From positions 11,780,001 through 11,844,000 of the forward strand of contig OY292280.1 of assembly GCA_958496175.1 (NCBI GenBank): DNA of 64,000 bases, given 5' to 3'. Positions 1 to 10,261 of this stretch are shown in pieces; position 1 is the first letter of the stretch; the number at the start of each line of letters is the position of its first letter. The notes beneath the pieces are model-generated. The model was not told the DNA's origin and did no database searches. It was given only the letters and a program-made list of their open reading frames with translations. This stretch comes from Sisyra terminalis. Lineage: Eukaryota; Arthropoda; Insecta; Neuroptera; Sisyridae. Both the position numbers and the translations under genes were made by a program.

Positions 1-490
1 TATTTTTTTTTTTAATAAAAAAACTATTTTAAATTTGGAATGCATAAAAGCCTTTATATTGTTCCCTTTAAAAAAAAATAGGAAGATTTTTTTTTTTCGT
101 TGACAAGAAAATCTCGTAATATTACATCCGTTAAATGTAACAATAACTAATTATTAAAAATTAACAATTCATGAAATTAATATTAATAATAAAATTAACA
201 AATAACATATATTTATAATTAAATTACAGTATGGCACTTGAAACTAGGAAAAATTAATAATTAAAATGGCACATGAAAATAAGGTAGTTTTAAAATTAAA
301 TCTGTGAACGGTTGCATTGTGTGCATTTTTGGTAATAAAAAATATATGTATATATATTTATATATTTAAGTTGAAGCTTCTACCACCACTTGTCTTAAAA
401 TAATTTCATTTCTTAAAGGCACATTTAATGGACTGGATTATGGAATGGACGTTTTCGTTTTAATCAGTAAAGGTTTAATACAATTATTAT

Positions 491-496
491 TTTATT
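491..496 (-). terminator. Rab32 polyadenylation signal
   Basis: AATAAA on the minus strand (TTTATT on plus) lies about 10 bases after the Rab32 stop codon, so the 3' UTR would be very short. The motif is common in AT-rich DNA, so it is supported mainly by position. Nothing else recognisable lies between here and position 1. Confidence 0.45.
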
Positions 497-506
497 GTCT
501 CCAGAA

Positions 507-3500
507 TCAGCAAGCGCATGATTTTCCCGAGTTGGTTTTCTCAGCTTCACTGGACCCTTTTCCATCCAAAGCCAACACTTCGGTGTCCTTTTTCGCATCG
601 GCTCCATGCATTAATTTGTCGTTAACCAGAATCTAAAACAGGAAAAGGAATTTCACAATTATAGCAAAAAATAAGAGGAGTTAATTAACACTTAAAGGGA
701 AACCAGGCAGGAGTCAATTTTTGGTAAATTTTTCTTAGTTTCCAGAAAATTTGTTTTAGAAATGATATAGTAAAGCTTTAATACTTTCAATAAGACTTTT
801 GTAAGACGAATAATCGAATTAAGTAAAAGAGTGAATAGATCGAGTGATATTAACGATTAAATTACTTGAATGAATAACTCGAGTAAATAAATCAAGTGAA
901 TAAATCATGCCAGGAAATCGAGTGATATGAACTAATGAATTAGTCGAACAAGTCTATCTTATTATTTTTTTTTTTTTTTTTGAAACTTGTACACCAATTT
1001 GGAGTTAAAGTACCCAAGAAACATCACTGGTGTCAACCAGTTCCGAAACTAAAACAACGCCTGAGGTACCCATGTACCCAGGACACAAACTTAAACCAAG
1101 ATTTTAAAAAAATAGTAATTTTTCAAGACCACTTAAACTTGTAAACATCGTTTATGTTACATATTTTAAATGCAAGGCATTTGCTGGGTCAAATACCTCA
1201 AAAATTTCAAGAGTTTTCATCAATAAAAAAAAATTAAGTACTACAATATCGATAGTTACTATCCCGTACTATTCTATCTTCAACTAACGATACACAATTA
1301 AAACAAGGCATTAACAATTTAAAAGTTCATAAAAGTATTTAATAATTATTTTTAAACCTTTTTAACAATCGGTTGATAAAGAAATAAGTGATAGGAAAAC
1401 TGATATAAATGTAACAAAAAAGGATAAAGTTATAAATATCATCGGTGATTAGACATGCTACGAAACGCTACACATTTGTTGCATATTTTTTCCCATAGAT
1501 TTCTTTAAGAGGGTATTCTAGTCTAGAAATTCGAAAAAATTCGATTTTTTTTAATTATTCGATAGTTTAGATATTCAAAAATGTCTCCCAAAAAGGATTT
1601 TTTCAAATTCGAATTATTTTCGTAGTTATAGCCGTTTTAGTGACTAGCGTACGACTGGAACTTTAAACGCGTTTTTCTCGAAACTATTTTTCTCAAGTTC
1701 TAACCAGCCGATTCACTTGAAATTTGGCACGAATATTCCTTAAATATCTGTTTATCTTTGGAACCAGCAAAAAATAAAAATTTCTCATTGCTAATATTTT
1801 TAAAAAATTTGATAAAGTCAAAAAATCAGTGAAAAAATCGACCTAGTTTTTGAGTAGCCGCCCTTATATGGAAAAAAAAATTTGTTTTTGGATTCTCTGG
1901 TTCGGAAGATAGCTACATTCATACAGATTAAGAATTCACCCTTCTTTTGTTTTTCAGATGACTACAGGGGTTGAAATCATGACAACCAGGACACGGCCTT
2001 TTTTTCCCCTTTACTTCTAGGATAACTCCACGATTTTTTTTTTTTTTGAAATTTAGTTTGTATATTCTTCAAGTATCAATAAACAAATGATAAAAAAATG
2101 GATCGTAAAAATATCAAATGCTTCTTTTATATAAGTTATCAAAAAACGCTCGAAATTCGGGCCTCTAGACTAGAAGACCCCCTTAAGTTTCTACATATTC
2201 TATTCTACATTATAGCATATATTTAAGTCTTTTTTATTTCGTTACTACATCAAAAATATAACGTTAAAAATGAAGTAATAAATAATAACGTAATTCAGAT
2301 TCTTTTAATTTTTCAAAACACACCAGATGGCGATAGCAATTTCGTAGCATCAATACATTTAGTTTTGGAAAAACGCCAGTTGAGTAACTCCGATTCTTTA
2401 AACAATATATGAAGTATATTGTGGTCATAGTTACGTAATATTATTTACAAAAATATGCTATAAACATAAATTTGAACAAGCTCAAACAAATGAATTGCTG
2501 ACGTATTGCTTAGATATGTATTTTGATTGCCAAGCAATCTTCGTCAGTGGTCATCAATTAGTATTGGATCGCTCCGTAATGATGAAAAATAATCAAGGAT
2601 AACTTGGATTTCTTAAAAGTAGTAAACTTAGATCCTAAGATTAATGAGGTTAGTGCTTTAATTAAAAGGATAATGCGCATTACTTTGTTCACTAATGTAC
2701 GAGCGGCTTCCTCTATGTTGATATTTTCTTTAGCTGAAGTTTCGTACCAACCAGCAAATCCATTTTCTTTGCAATATTCATCCATGCGAGATGGTGTGTT
2801 GACCAATCCTTCTTTTTGTTGATCACACTAAAACATAATAAAACGAATATAATTGTAGAAAAAGTTCATGATATTTTATGTTGGTTTCTTTATCTTTCAC
2901 ATGTTGAAAGAAATTTATTTTATGCTTCCAATTTAAAGATATTAAGGGGTGATGTTTTCATGAAGGTATTGATCTGTCTTCCCGATAAAATTTTATCCGG
3001 AAGATAGAGAAAATATATATGTTTTCATCTAAGGGTAGTGGTATTCGCTGGATTTATCTAGCATGAAAGATATAGAAGACAATAGGAAAATATTTAGTAC
3101 CGATATCTAATACAGTGGACACCCGATAATCTGGCCCTCGGCTAATCTGACACCCCCTGTAATCCGACATGGTCTATTATTTATTATGTATTGAATATAA
3201 CATATGTACAGAATATAACATATTTATATAACATGTAGAATCTTATCATTGGATTTGTAATTTGTCGGATTACAAGGTACTCTTTCGTAAAAAAATCCAG
3301 ACTATAGGGGGTCTTAGGCAGTACTCTATAATCCGATAAATTCGCTAATCCGAATCTGCTGTGCAAACTGTTTGTCGGATTACCGCAAGGTTTATAAAAT
3401 ACACAGGTGGCCTCATGGTGGCTACGTGACGTATCCAGAAGAAATTCGTACATATTTTCAGACTGATTCAATTTCAAAATTCTTGTATGACGTCATTTTT

Positions 3501-5759
3501 TTTTTCTAATGGAGCAACCTGGGTAATTTACAAACCTTGGGATTACCGGGGGTCCACTGTACATTGGAATATTTTAAAGTTAAATGTATTACTGCTAACA
3601 TGTGAAAGACAATATTCGCAAATTAAATTATAGGCTCATGTGTACTTTAGCACACCCACAATCTGACAACGTTGCATTTTCGACTTTGTTTTTAATTTAA
3701 TTCGCCATTAAATCGGTTCATAATGAAAATTTAGCCACAAAAGAGAGCATCATACCATATTAGAATTAAATCAGCAAAAAAATCGCGAATTAAATTAAAA
3801 ACAAAGTCGAAAATGCAACGTTGCCAGATTGTGGGTGTGCTAAAGTACACTTGAGCCAAATTATAAACAAAGTAAAAAATGAAACATTACCGGAGTTTGA
3901 GGAGTGATATATTGTTTGGTACTGTACTTAAGAAAATTTAGGAAAATTTGAAAAGCATATACAAAACGGGTGTGTAATTTGTCGGATTACAAGGTACTCT
4001 TTCGTAAAAAATTCCGGACTATAGGGGGTCTTAGGTAGCACTCTATAATCCGATAAATTCGCTAATCCGAATCTGCTCTGCAAACTGTTTGTCGGATTAC
4101 CGGGGGTCCACTGTACATTGGAATATTTTAAAGTTAAATGTATTACTGCTAACATGTGAAAGACAATATTCCCAAATTGATGAACAAAGTAAAAAATTGT
4201 TACCGGAGTTTGAGGAGTGATATATTGTTTGGTACTTAAGTAAATTTAGGAAAATTTGAAAAGCATATACAAAGCGGGTGGGAAATACCTTGTTGGCGAG
4301 AAGAATGCAAGGAATGGGTGATCCATCGGAGAGCTGAACTTTGGAGTCGAGGTCCTGTTTCCATTTGACGACTGCTCCAAAAGTTGCGACACGTGTTACA
4401 TCAAAAACAATGAAGGCCCCGACCGCTTCCTTATAGTAAACACGTGTCATATTCCCGAACCGTTCCTGGCCGGCGATATCCCACAGCTGGAGACGAATGA
4501 TTGTGTTGGCATCCCAATTGAGAACTTTAAGGGCGAAATCCACCCCAATTGTTGCCCGGTAATGTTGTGAGAAGAACTGGTGCACATATCTTTTGATAAT
4601 CGACGTTTTTCCCGTTCCCAACTCGCCGATAACCAGGATCTTGTACAGGTGCTCGCGGCGTTCGGCTCCCGCTTCAATCATGCTCGACTGCAATAGAAGG
4701 AAACTTGATTATTTTCGAAACAAATTGAAAATAGTTATCTAATTTGGGACAAAAACCGGTTTTGTTATGGAATAGTTGGTATACGTGAGACGAAAGTTGT
4801 TATCAGAGGTAATATGTAAATAAGATGTTTACATAGATGAAATGAGAATTTACCGATTTGGTGTTATAAGTATTTTCGTTTTGGGTGTTTTCGATGATTA
4901 GTTCGCCGTAGGGTGGCATGGGTGGGTTTGGTTCGGCTGGGGTGTCGGGATGAGGAGCGCGGCGATCTTCCGTTTGGGCCTCTTCCTCGTCACAGGACTC
5001 GGTTTCATCGAGTTCTGGATCCTTGGAAGTCATCGATTCGGGAAGTTGAGGTGGCCGGTGTTCAGGTTGTTCGGATGGCAAGTTGTCGCTGTAAGTGCGC
5101 AGTGGAGAGTGAAACTCGGCGAGATTCGAGTCCAGTGGGGAACTGGATTTTGGATCAACCTCGGAATCTACATTCTCGATGACCTCGCTACTGGTTAATT
5201 GGACAGTGGGGATGGTTTGTTCAGTGGTCGTCGGAGTCAAGTTGCTGATGCTGGTGCTGGCACTCGACGCCAAATCCGAGTCGAATTCTTTCGGTTGAAC
5301 ACTGGCCGACTTGTACTTTCCAATACTCAGTCGGCGCACAATTGCCGATGTTTTGTTTTTGAGTTTTTCTGGCGGCGATGCCTTCGACTCCTTGTCACCT
5401 TTGGGCTTCTTGTTCTTCTTCGACTTTTTCGCAGGCATTTCAGTGGCGGTAGCGGATTCGGGTGCGATTTGGCGAGATTGCTCGGTTTTTGTGGCTTTTC
5501 GCATGCTAGATTTAATTCCTTCGACGTCTCGTCGTAGACTGGACTTGATTGCCGACAATTTGCCTTTGGCAGTCGTTAACTTGCTACCTAGGCGGGGTGA
5601 CAAAGATGCACGACCCGTCACTGTTACACTACTGCTTGGGTATGGGCCAGAAGCCACCGATTGGTTCACTTTATCTTTATGATCCTCACCCGCAATACTG
5701 GTCTTATCTACCTTGTCGTGCTCTTCCACCTTTCCTCCAGTTCCTCCACTTTCGGCCAT
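507..5759 (-). CDS. Rab32: Rab32 small GTPase with long N-terminal extension, 4 exons
   Basis: Exons on the minus strand: 5759-4854, 4687-4289, 2827-2684, 632-507; all junctions are GT-AG and phase 0; 524 aa. Residues 1-302 are a low-complexity, charged extension with a Lys-rich stretch. The GTPase domain starts near 316: P-loop GELGTGKTS (323-331), switch I Thr348, WDIAGQER (371-378; Ile in place of the usual Thr is a Rab32/38 hallmark), NKCD (434-437) and ETSAKE (464-469). The last exon ends in Cys-Ala-Cys, the expected double geranylgeranylation site. The family directs traffic to lysosome-related organelles (pigment granules, autophagy). I chose the ATG at 5759 for its context (G at -3 and +4); the frame stays open upstream to about 6044, so a longer start is not excluded. 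Fly Rab32 (lightoid) also has a long N-terminal extension. Confidence 0.95.
1509..2182. mobile_element. TTAA-flanked inverted-repeat element (piggyBac-like MITE)
   Basis: Ends are inverted (GAGGGTATTCTAGTCTAGA left, TCTAGACTAGAAGACCCCC right) and both are flanked by TTAA, the target site of piggyBac-type elements. The 674-bp interior is AT-rich with no coding capacity. It lies in Rab32 intron 3. Confidence 0.55.
2405..2583. mobile_element. FB-R family fragment (one arm)
   Basis: One arm of the FB-R hairpin, recognised by the ATATTG...GACGTATTG...GATTGCCAAGCAATC...GTGGTCATCA...GATC.CTCCGTAA order. It ends about 100 bp from the donor of Rab32 exon 3 and supplies the tail of the false read-through frame there. 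Confidence 0.6.
3113..3559. mobile_element. pogo/Tigger-like MITE with TA duplication
   Basis: Ends CAGTGGACACCCG and CGGGGGTCCACTG are inverted and flanked by TA; the interior repeats GGATTA/TAATCC motifs. CAGTGG ends with a TA target fit the pogo/Tigger group. It carries a nested CAAGG element (3386-3539). A fragment with the same 3' end is at 3979-4113 and a diverged relative at 37793-38035. Confidence 0.6.
3386..3539. mobile_element. CAAGG MITE with 9-bp duplication (Mutator-like)
   Basis: Ends CAAGGTTTATAAAATACAC and GTAATTTACAAACCTTG; flanked by the perfect 9-bp repeat GGATTACCG (3377-3385 and 3540-3548). The neighbouring fragment at 3979-4113 shows the uninterrupted site. A 9-bp duplication suits Mutator-like elements. 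Confidence 0.7.
3633..3857. mobile_element. MITE-H copy, perfect 8-bp duplication
   Basis: Reference copy of the main family: 225 bp, inverted ends of about 78 bp (GGCTCATGTGTACTTTAGCA... / ...TGCTAAAGTACACTTGAGCC) around a ~70-bp centre. Flanked by AAATTATA on both sides (3625-3632, 3858-3865). 8-bp duplications are typical of hAT transposons (also P and Merlin). No coding capacity. Confidence 0.85.
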
Positions 5760-6638
5760 CTCAAGTAAACGACAAACACTGAACAAAGCCAAAGCAATCA
5801 AACTTCCACAAACATACCTTCTCGTTCCCTTCGTCAAAATCCTCCAAAATCCTCTTCTGCAACCACCGTCCACGATTCCTCCGTTTATCAATAAAACACC
5901 AAAATCATCCCTAAACCCAACTTTCACTTCTCCATTCCCACAACTGCATACCACCCGCAACAATCCCTTCTTAAATATTCGTAATTGGATATTAACTCGA
6001 TTAACGAAACCGTACAAATGAATCCAAATACTTTTCAATGACAATTTCTAAAATTCCATGTTTCAAACAACTTGGAATTTTCAATTGGACAAATAACAAA
6101 TCCGGGAGAGCAATAGAACAAGTATTAGCGTTGAAATCAAATGCGTTTCTAAAAGTTTTTCAACTTCTTCAAATATATTATAGAGAAGGAAATGGTCATT
6201 ATGTATTTCAACTAAGTACCTAGGTAGAAGCATATTAAATTACTTTCTTATGTATATGTAAGAAAATATGGCTTAATTAAATATATAAGCCTTCCAGGTT
6301 CGGCCTGAGGTTCATTTCCTAATCTATTTATAGATCACAATATCTAATTACACATAATTCCTCACTTTTCCGAAAAGAATTATTCAAAATTCATTTTGAC
6401 AAAAAGGCCATAAATCATTTCCTTACCAGCTTTGGCTAAAAATACATTCTTTTCAAAAATCACATTGTCCTCGAGAGCAGGTATACATAATGCAGGGTGG
6501 CTTTTGGAATATTTTTCTTTTACAACCCAATTGTTTCCATTAAGGGATGAAATATTTCTGCATGAATACATTTACCAATTGTTACTATTATACCTGCTCT
6601 TCGTACAAATGGTAACAGAATGAATATAAAATAGAATT

Positions 6639-7096
6639 GGCTCAAGTGTACTTTAGCACACCCACAATCTGGCAACGTTACATTTTCGACTTTGATTTTA
6701 ATTTAATTCGTGATATTTTTGATGATTTAATTTTAATATGGTATAATTCTCTCTTTGGCTCAAGTGTACTTTAGCACACCTACAATCTGGCAACGTTGCA
6801 TTTTCGACGTGGTTTTTAATTTAATTCGCGATTAAAACGGTCCATAATGAAAATTTAGCCACAACAGAGAGAATTATACCATATTAGAATTGAATTAACA
6901 CAAATAGCGCGAATTAAATTAAAAACAAAGTCGAAAATGCAACGTTGCCAGATTGTGGGTGTGTTAAAGTACACTTGAGCCCTCTCTTTTGTGGCTAAAT
7001 TTTCATTATGGACCGATTTAATCGCGAACTAAGTTAAAAAAAAAGTCGAAAATGCAACGTTGTCAGATTGTGGGTGTGCTAAAGTACACTTGAGTC
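6639..7096. mobile_element. MITE-H copy interrupted by another MITE-H
   Basis: The outer copy is flanked by ATAGAATT (6631-6638, 7097-7104) and split in its centre by the inner copy at 6757-6981. Confidence 0.85.
6757..6981. mobile_element. Nested MITE-H copy
   Basis: Complete element inside the older copy, flanked by CTCTCTTT on both sides (6749-6756, 6982-6989). The duplicated bases belong to the older element's own centre, so insertion order is clear. Confidence 0.85.
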
Positions 7097-7213
7097 ATAG
7101 AATTTTAGATAGTAGATAACCGATACCCACAACTTCATCCGTGTGATATACTAATATGACAATCAAATTTTATATTACACCAATTAATTAACATTATCCA
7201 ATGATTCCACAAT

Positions 7214-7380
7214 GCCTATTGGCGGACGAGTGATCGAGGTGGCCGCTCCAAAACTAGTAAATGTTAGATTAAATCTCGAATCGAGCAAATTTTAATGTTT
7301 CACGATTTCTATGGGTTTTATTAACCCTACAGTTGAAGACCTTGGTCGTAATAAAACGACAGTAAATAACAACAAATAAA
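7214..7380 (+). mobile_element. tRNA-like SINE, copy 1
   Basis: Begins GCCTATTGGCGGACGAGTGATC, an A-box-like start, then a degenerate B-box region (CTCGAATCGAGC) and the family tail ...GACAGTAAATAACAAC followed by A-rich sequence. It sits in a ~270-bp tandem duplication (7111-7380 and 7380-7640) that includes its 5' flank CCGATACCCACAACTTC. Confidence 0.5.
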
Positions 7381-7482
7381 TGTAGTAACCGATACCCACA
7401 ACTTCGTCCGTATGATATACTAATATGACAACAAAATTTTATATTACACAAATTAATTAACATTATCCAATGATTCCACAAT

Positions 7483-7640
7483 GCCTATTGGTGACCGAGT
7501 GGTCAAGGTGGCCGTTCCAAAACTGGTAAGTATTGAGTTCTAATCTCAAATCGAGCTTTATTTTATATATTTACGGATTTTAATAACAGAGTTATAGACC
7601 TTAGTAGTAAAAAAACGAGGGTAAATAGCAATAAAAAAAT
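7483..7640 (+). mobile_element. tRNA-like SINE, copy 2
   Basis: GCCTATTGGTGACCGAGTGG start and the tail GGGTAAATAGCAATAAAAAA. It arose with copy 1 through the local tandem duplication. The A box (GACCGAGTGGTC) is close to a Leu/Ser-type tRNA 5' half. Confidence 0.5.
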
Positions 7641-8099
7641 TATTCCACTGAAATAATATATATAATAATATATACCCAACTCTTAACAAAATAATGGATT
7701 GTACCTATTAATTTTCATCAAAATCAGTTAAGCCACTCTGGAATAAAAGAAGATATCCCTGTTAAAAAAAAGACATTTAACATTAAAATTTTATATTTAA
7801 TTTGGCTTTAATTGCTTGAAACGACTTTTAATGGGTTTTTTGAACATTTAAAATGTTTTTTTTTTATCAGGGATACGTAAATATTAGTTAAATGAAAACT
7901 GATATGTCAATATAATGAAAATTGCAATATATTGACAGTGATTTATTATATTTGTTTCATTATGATTATTTCTGCAAATATTGTTTTTTTTATCGTACCA
8001 AAGGTACGTCTAACATTTATTAATTATTAGAAACGTTAAAACGGCGTTTTTTTAGAAAATAGCTGAATTTTAATTTAAAGAAATAATTAAAATATATTT

Positions 8100-8345
8100 A
8101 TCCAAATGTTTATACAAAAAATAAAATATATTTATGTAATATAATTTACAAAAGTAAACTCTAAACATAAATTTGAACAAAAGTTTAAACAAATGAGTTA
8201 CTGACGTATTGGCTAGATACGTATTTCGATTGCGTGACTCATCACATAGCAGTTACAGAGTTATCCAATACTACTTGATATCCACTGATGAAGATTGTTT
8301 GGCAATCAAAATACGTATCTAGGGCAATACGTTAGTTATAGTTTA
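8100..8345. mobile_element. FB-R family, two-arm fragment
   Basis: Contains TTTGAACAAAAGTTTAAACAA, GACGTATTGGCTAGATACG and the inverted ACTGATGAAGATTG...GATACG-type arm, with a short centre. Ends are decayed and no target duplication is visible. Confidence 0.5.
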
Positions 8346-8920
8346 CTTTTGTAAATTAAATATACGTGACATTTACATAGAATTTCCCAATGGGAAAAAT
8401 TAGAGGGTATTTAATGAAAAATTTAATTATAACGGTGCCCATGAATGTTTTGTGTCTTGCGGCTTGCGGCTCATTTATTTCCGTTCTATAATTTTTCTAG
8501 GTAATTGTATAGCACACTTTTCGAAATACTAGTTTGAGAAGCATTTCATTTGAATTCCAAACAATATCGCCCCTTCAGAACGACCGTTTGTTGGTATCGC
8601 CCCTTTAACGTAAAATACGTCAGTTATAGTTTACTTTTGGAAAATAAATATACGTGATATTTACATAGAATTTCCCAATGGGAAAAATTAGGGGGGGGGG
8701 GGGGGGGTTAATGAAAAATTTAATTATAACGGTGCCCATGAATGTTCTGTGTCTTGCGGCGCGCGAGCCGCAAGCCAATTTATTTCCGTTCTAACATTTT
8801 TCTAGGTAATTGTATAGCACACTTTTCGAAGTACTAGTTTGAGGAGTATTTCATTTGAATTCCAAACAATATCGCCCCTTCAGAACGACCGTTCGTGGGT
8901 ATCGCCCCTTTAACGTAAAA
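8332..8920. repeat. ~290-bp tandem duplication
   Basis: 8332-8617 and 8618-8920 share long blocks such as AATTTCCCAATGGGAAAAAT, AACGGTGCCCATGAATGTT and AATATCGCCCCTTCAGAACG. Copy 2 has a run of 17 G (8691-8707) where copy 1 reads GAGGG. Function unknown. Confidence 0.75.
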
Positions 8921-8975
8921 GTTACATAGACTTGTCCAATTGAAGGAGTTTGTCGAGTAAAAATTGAAATCTTAC

Positions 8976-9185
8976 CGGTTGCATTGGATTTGATGTGTTG
9001 TTATTGAGGTGATTGATTTGATTAATCGTTATTAAGTATCGATTATATCGGCGTTTTGTGCGTTCACTACGTGATCGTGTTTTTTTTTCGCAGTTCGCCA
9101 TTAGGTCGGTTGTTGCTCCAATTTTCAAAACCACATACACCAAATTACAACGACAATCTATCGCGTCATGATCGGTCACATACAC
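8976..9185 (-). other. Candidate alternative first exon upstream of Rab32
   Basis: An open minus-strand stretch ends at a good donor: CAACCG then GTAAGA, with GT at 8974-8975. The nearest in-frame ATG is at 8984 and would encode Met-Gln-Pro; an earlier in-frame ATG lies further 5'. The donor is phase 0, as is the acceptor of Rab32 exon 2, so splicing would give Met-Gln-Pro joined to Ser-Ser-Met-Ile-Glu and a short Rab32 without the 302-residue extension. No other minus-strand gene lies between here and Rab32. This is inference from splice phase and position only. Confidence 0.35.
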
Positions 9186-9400
9186 TATTTAACTCTTTTT
9201 TTTTATAATAAAAAAAATAATAATAATAAAATAATAAACAAAATGCTATTTATAAAATTGTGATCTATAAATCGCTTGGAATGGCGTCGGATTGATGTGA
9301 ATTTTTCCAACGATTTTTGCTGGATCGTATTTTAGAATCGAATGGAAATGAGTGAGAATTAATCGATGGTTAATAAATTGTTCAATGTTTGATTACTTAC

Positions 9401-9440
9401 CATTGTTTAGTTGAAATTATTATCACAAATGTTTTAAGAT
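9401..9440 (-). other. Second candidate first exon, ATG at the splice donor
   Basis: The minus strand reads AACAATG followed by GTAAGT, a near-consensus donor. The ATG is the last codon of the putative exon, so the donor is phase 0 and could join to Rab32 exon 2. The exon's 5' limit is not visible; the end given is nominal. It could also be a purely non-coding leader exon. Confidence 0.3.
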
Positions 9441-10261
9441 TGATCGACACAATAAAGCTATAAAAGCATAAAATGTAATTTTTATTGAATTTTACTGATA
9501 TTTAATCGTTCGATTATTATTGTTTCACAAAGAATTTACACAAAAACGAGCACTAGAAATACGTAAAAGTCGATATTGCAACTACTATGGTATGGTAGTA
9601 GGTAGAGGTATGGCTACTATGTACCTACTATTGATAGATTGAATGATGTTATGAAATGATTACACAAGTCAGTAGTTTATCGGTCGCCAGAAATATTTGT
9701 TCGGCTTCTTATTAATTATTTTCATGAGACTTTGATAATTATTTGGTCGGATAGTTGGACGTAGTAGTTCGTTATCACCAGTAATCCAAGTGCGAGAAAT
9801 CAAAGTATCGATAGTGAGTAAATAGTGCACATATATACACACTTATCACTTTTCGTCTCGCGGAAAAATAAATTTCTCGATTGGTTTCTCGCGGTCGCTA
9901 TCCTATCGATAATAATCGTATTGGATTTTCAACTGACACTTCGTCTACTTATTCAATGATATTGATATCTTCGACAACCAATACACACACACTATTGAAC
10001 GATGTGTATAAAACAGGCCAGGACTGAGGCCTATAATTCCGAAAAAATCTAATTTAAACAAATTTATAATAAACCACCGTTCACGCTAACTGAATGGTTC
10101 TGTATTGAGAAATCAACAACCCCTCAACAATGAGAAAAGTAAACTCCTTCACAACTGCTTCTCACTTGATTTTTTTCCATAAAACTTCTCAAAATTAGAC
10201 ACTAATTTTCTACATTGATAATCACCAAAATCACTGCTACCCTATAATCTATCTTATCTAT

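Larger units (their letters stand above)
3252..4280. repeat. Tandem duplication in Rab32 intron 2
   Basis: The unit 'pogo 3' part + flank' is present at 3252-3969 and again at 3972-4280. The flank shares ACATTGGAATATTTTAAAG and GAGGAGTGATATATTG. Copy 1 has gained a CAAGG element and a MITE-H that copy 2 lacks. Copy 2 ends at the donor of Rab32 exon 2. Confidence 0.75.

Noticed and set aside
2558..2683. Continuation of the Rab32 exon 3 frame to a stop at 2558
   Set aside because: The frame leaves Rab homology at the GTAATG donor and runs into FB-R sequence; the exon at 632-507 gives a proper Rab C-terminus.
3184..3477. 97-codon minus-strand frame
   Set aside because: Lies in a pogo-like MITE and a nested CAAGG element; similar frames recur wherever these elements occur.
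5199..5682. Plus-strand frames opposite Rab32 exon 1
   Set aside because: Antisense shadows of a GC-richer coding exon.
6380..6623. 63-codon frames on both strands upstream of Rab32
   Set aside because: No recognisable motif or splice context on either strand.
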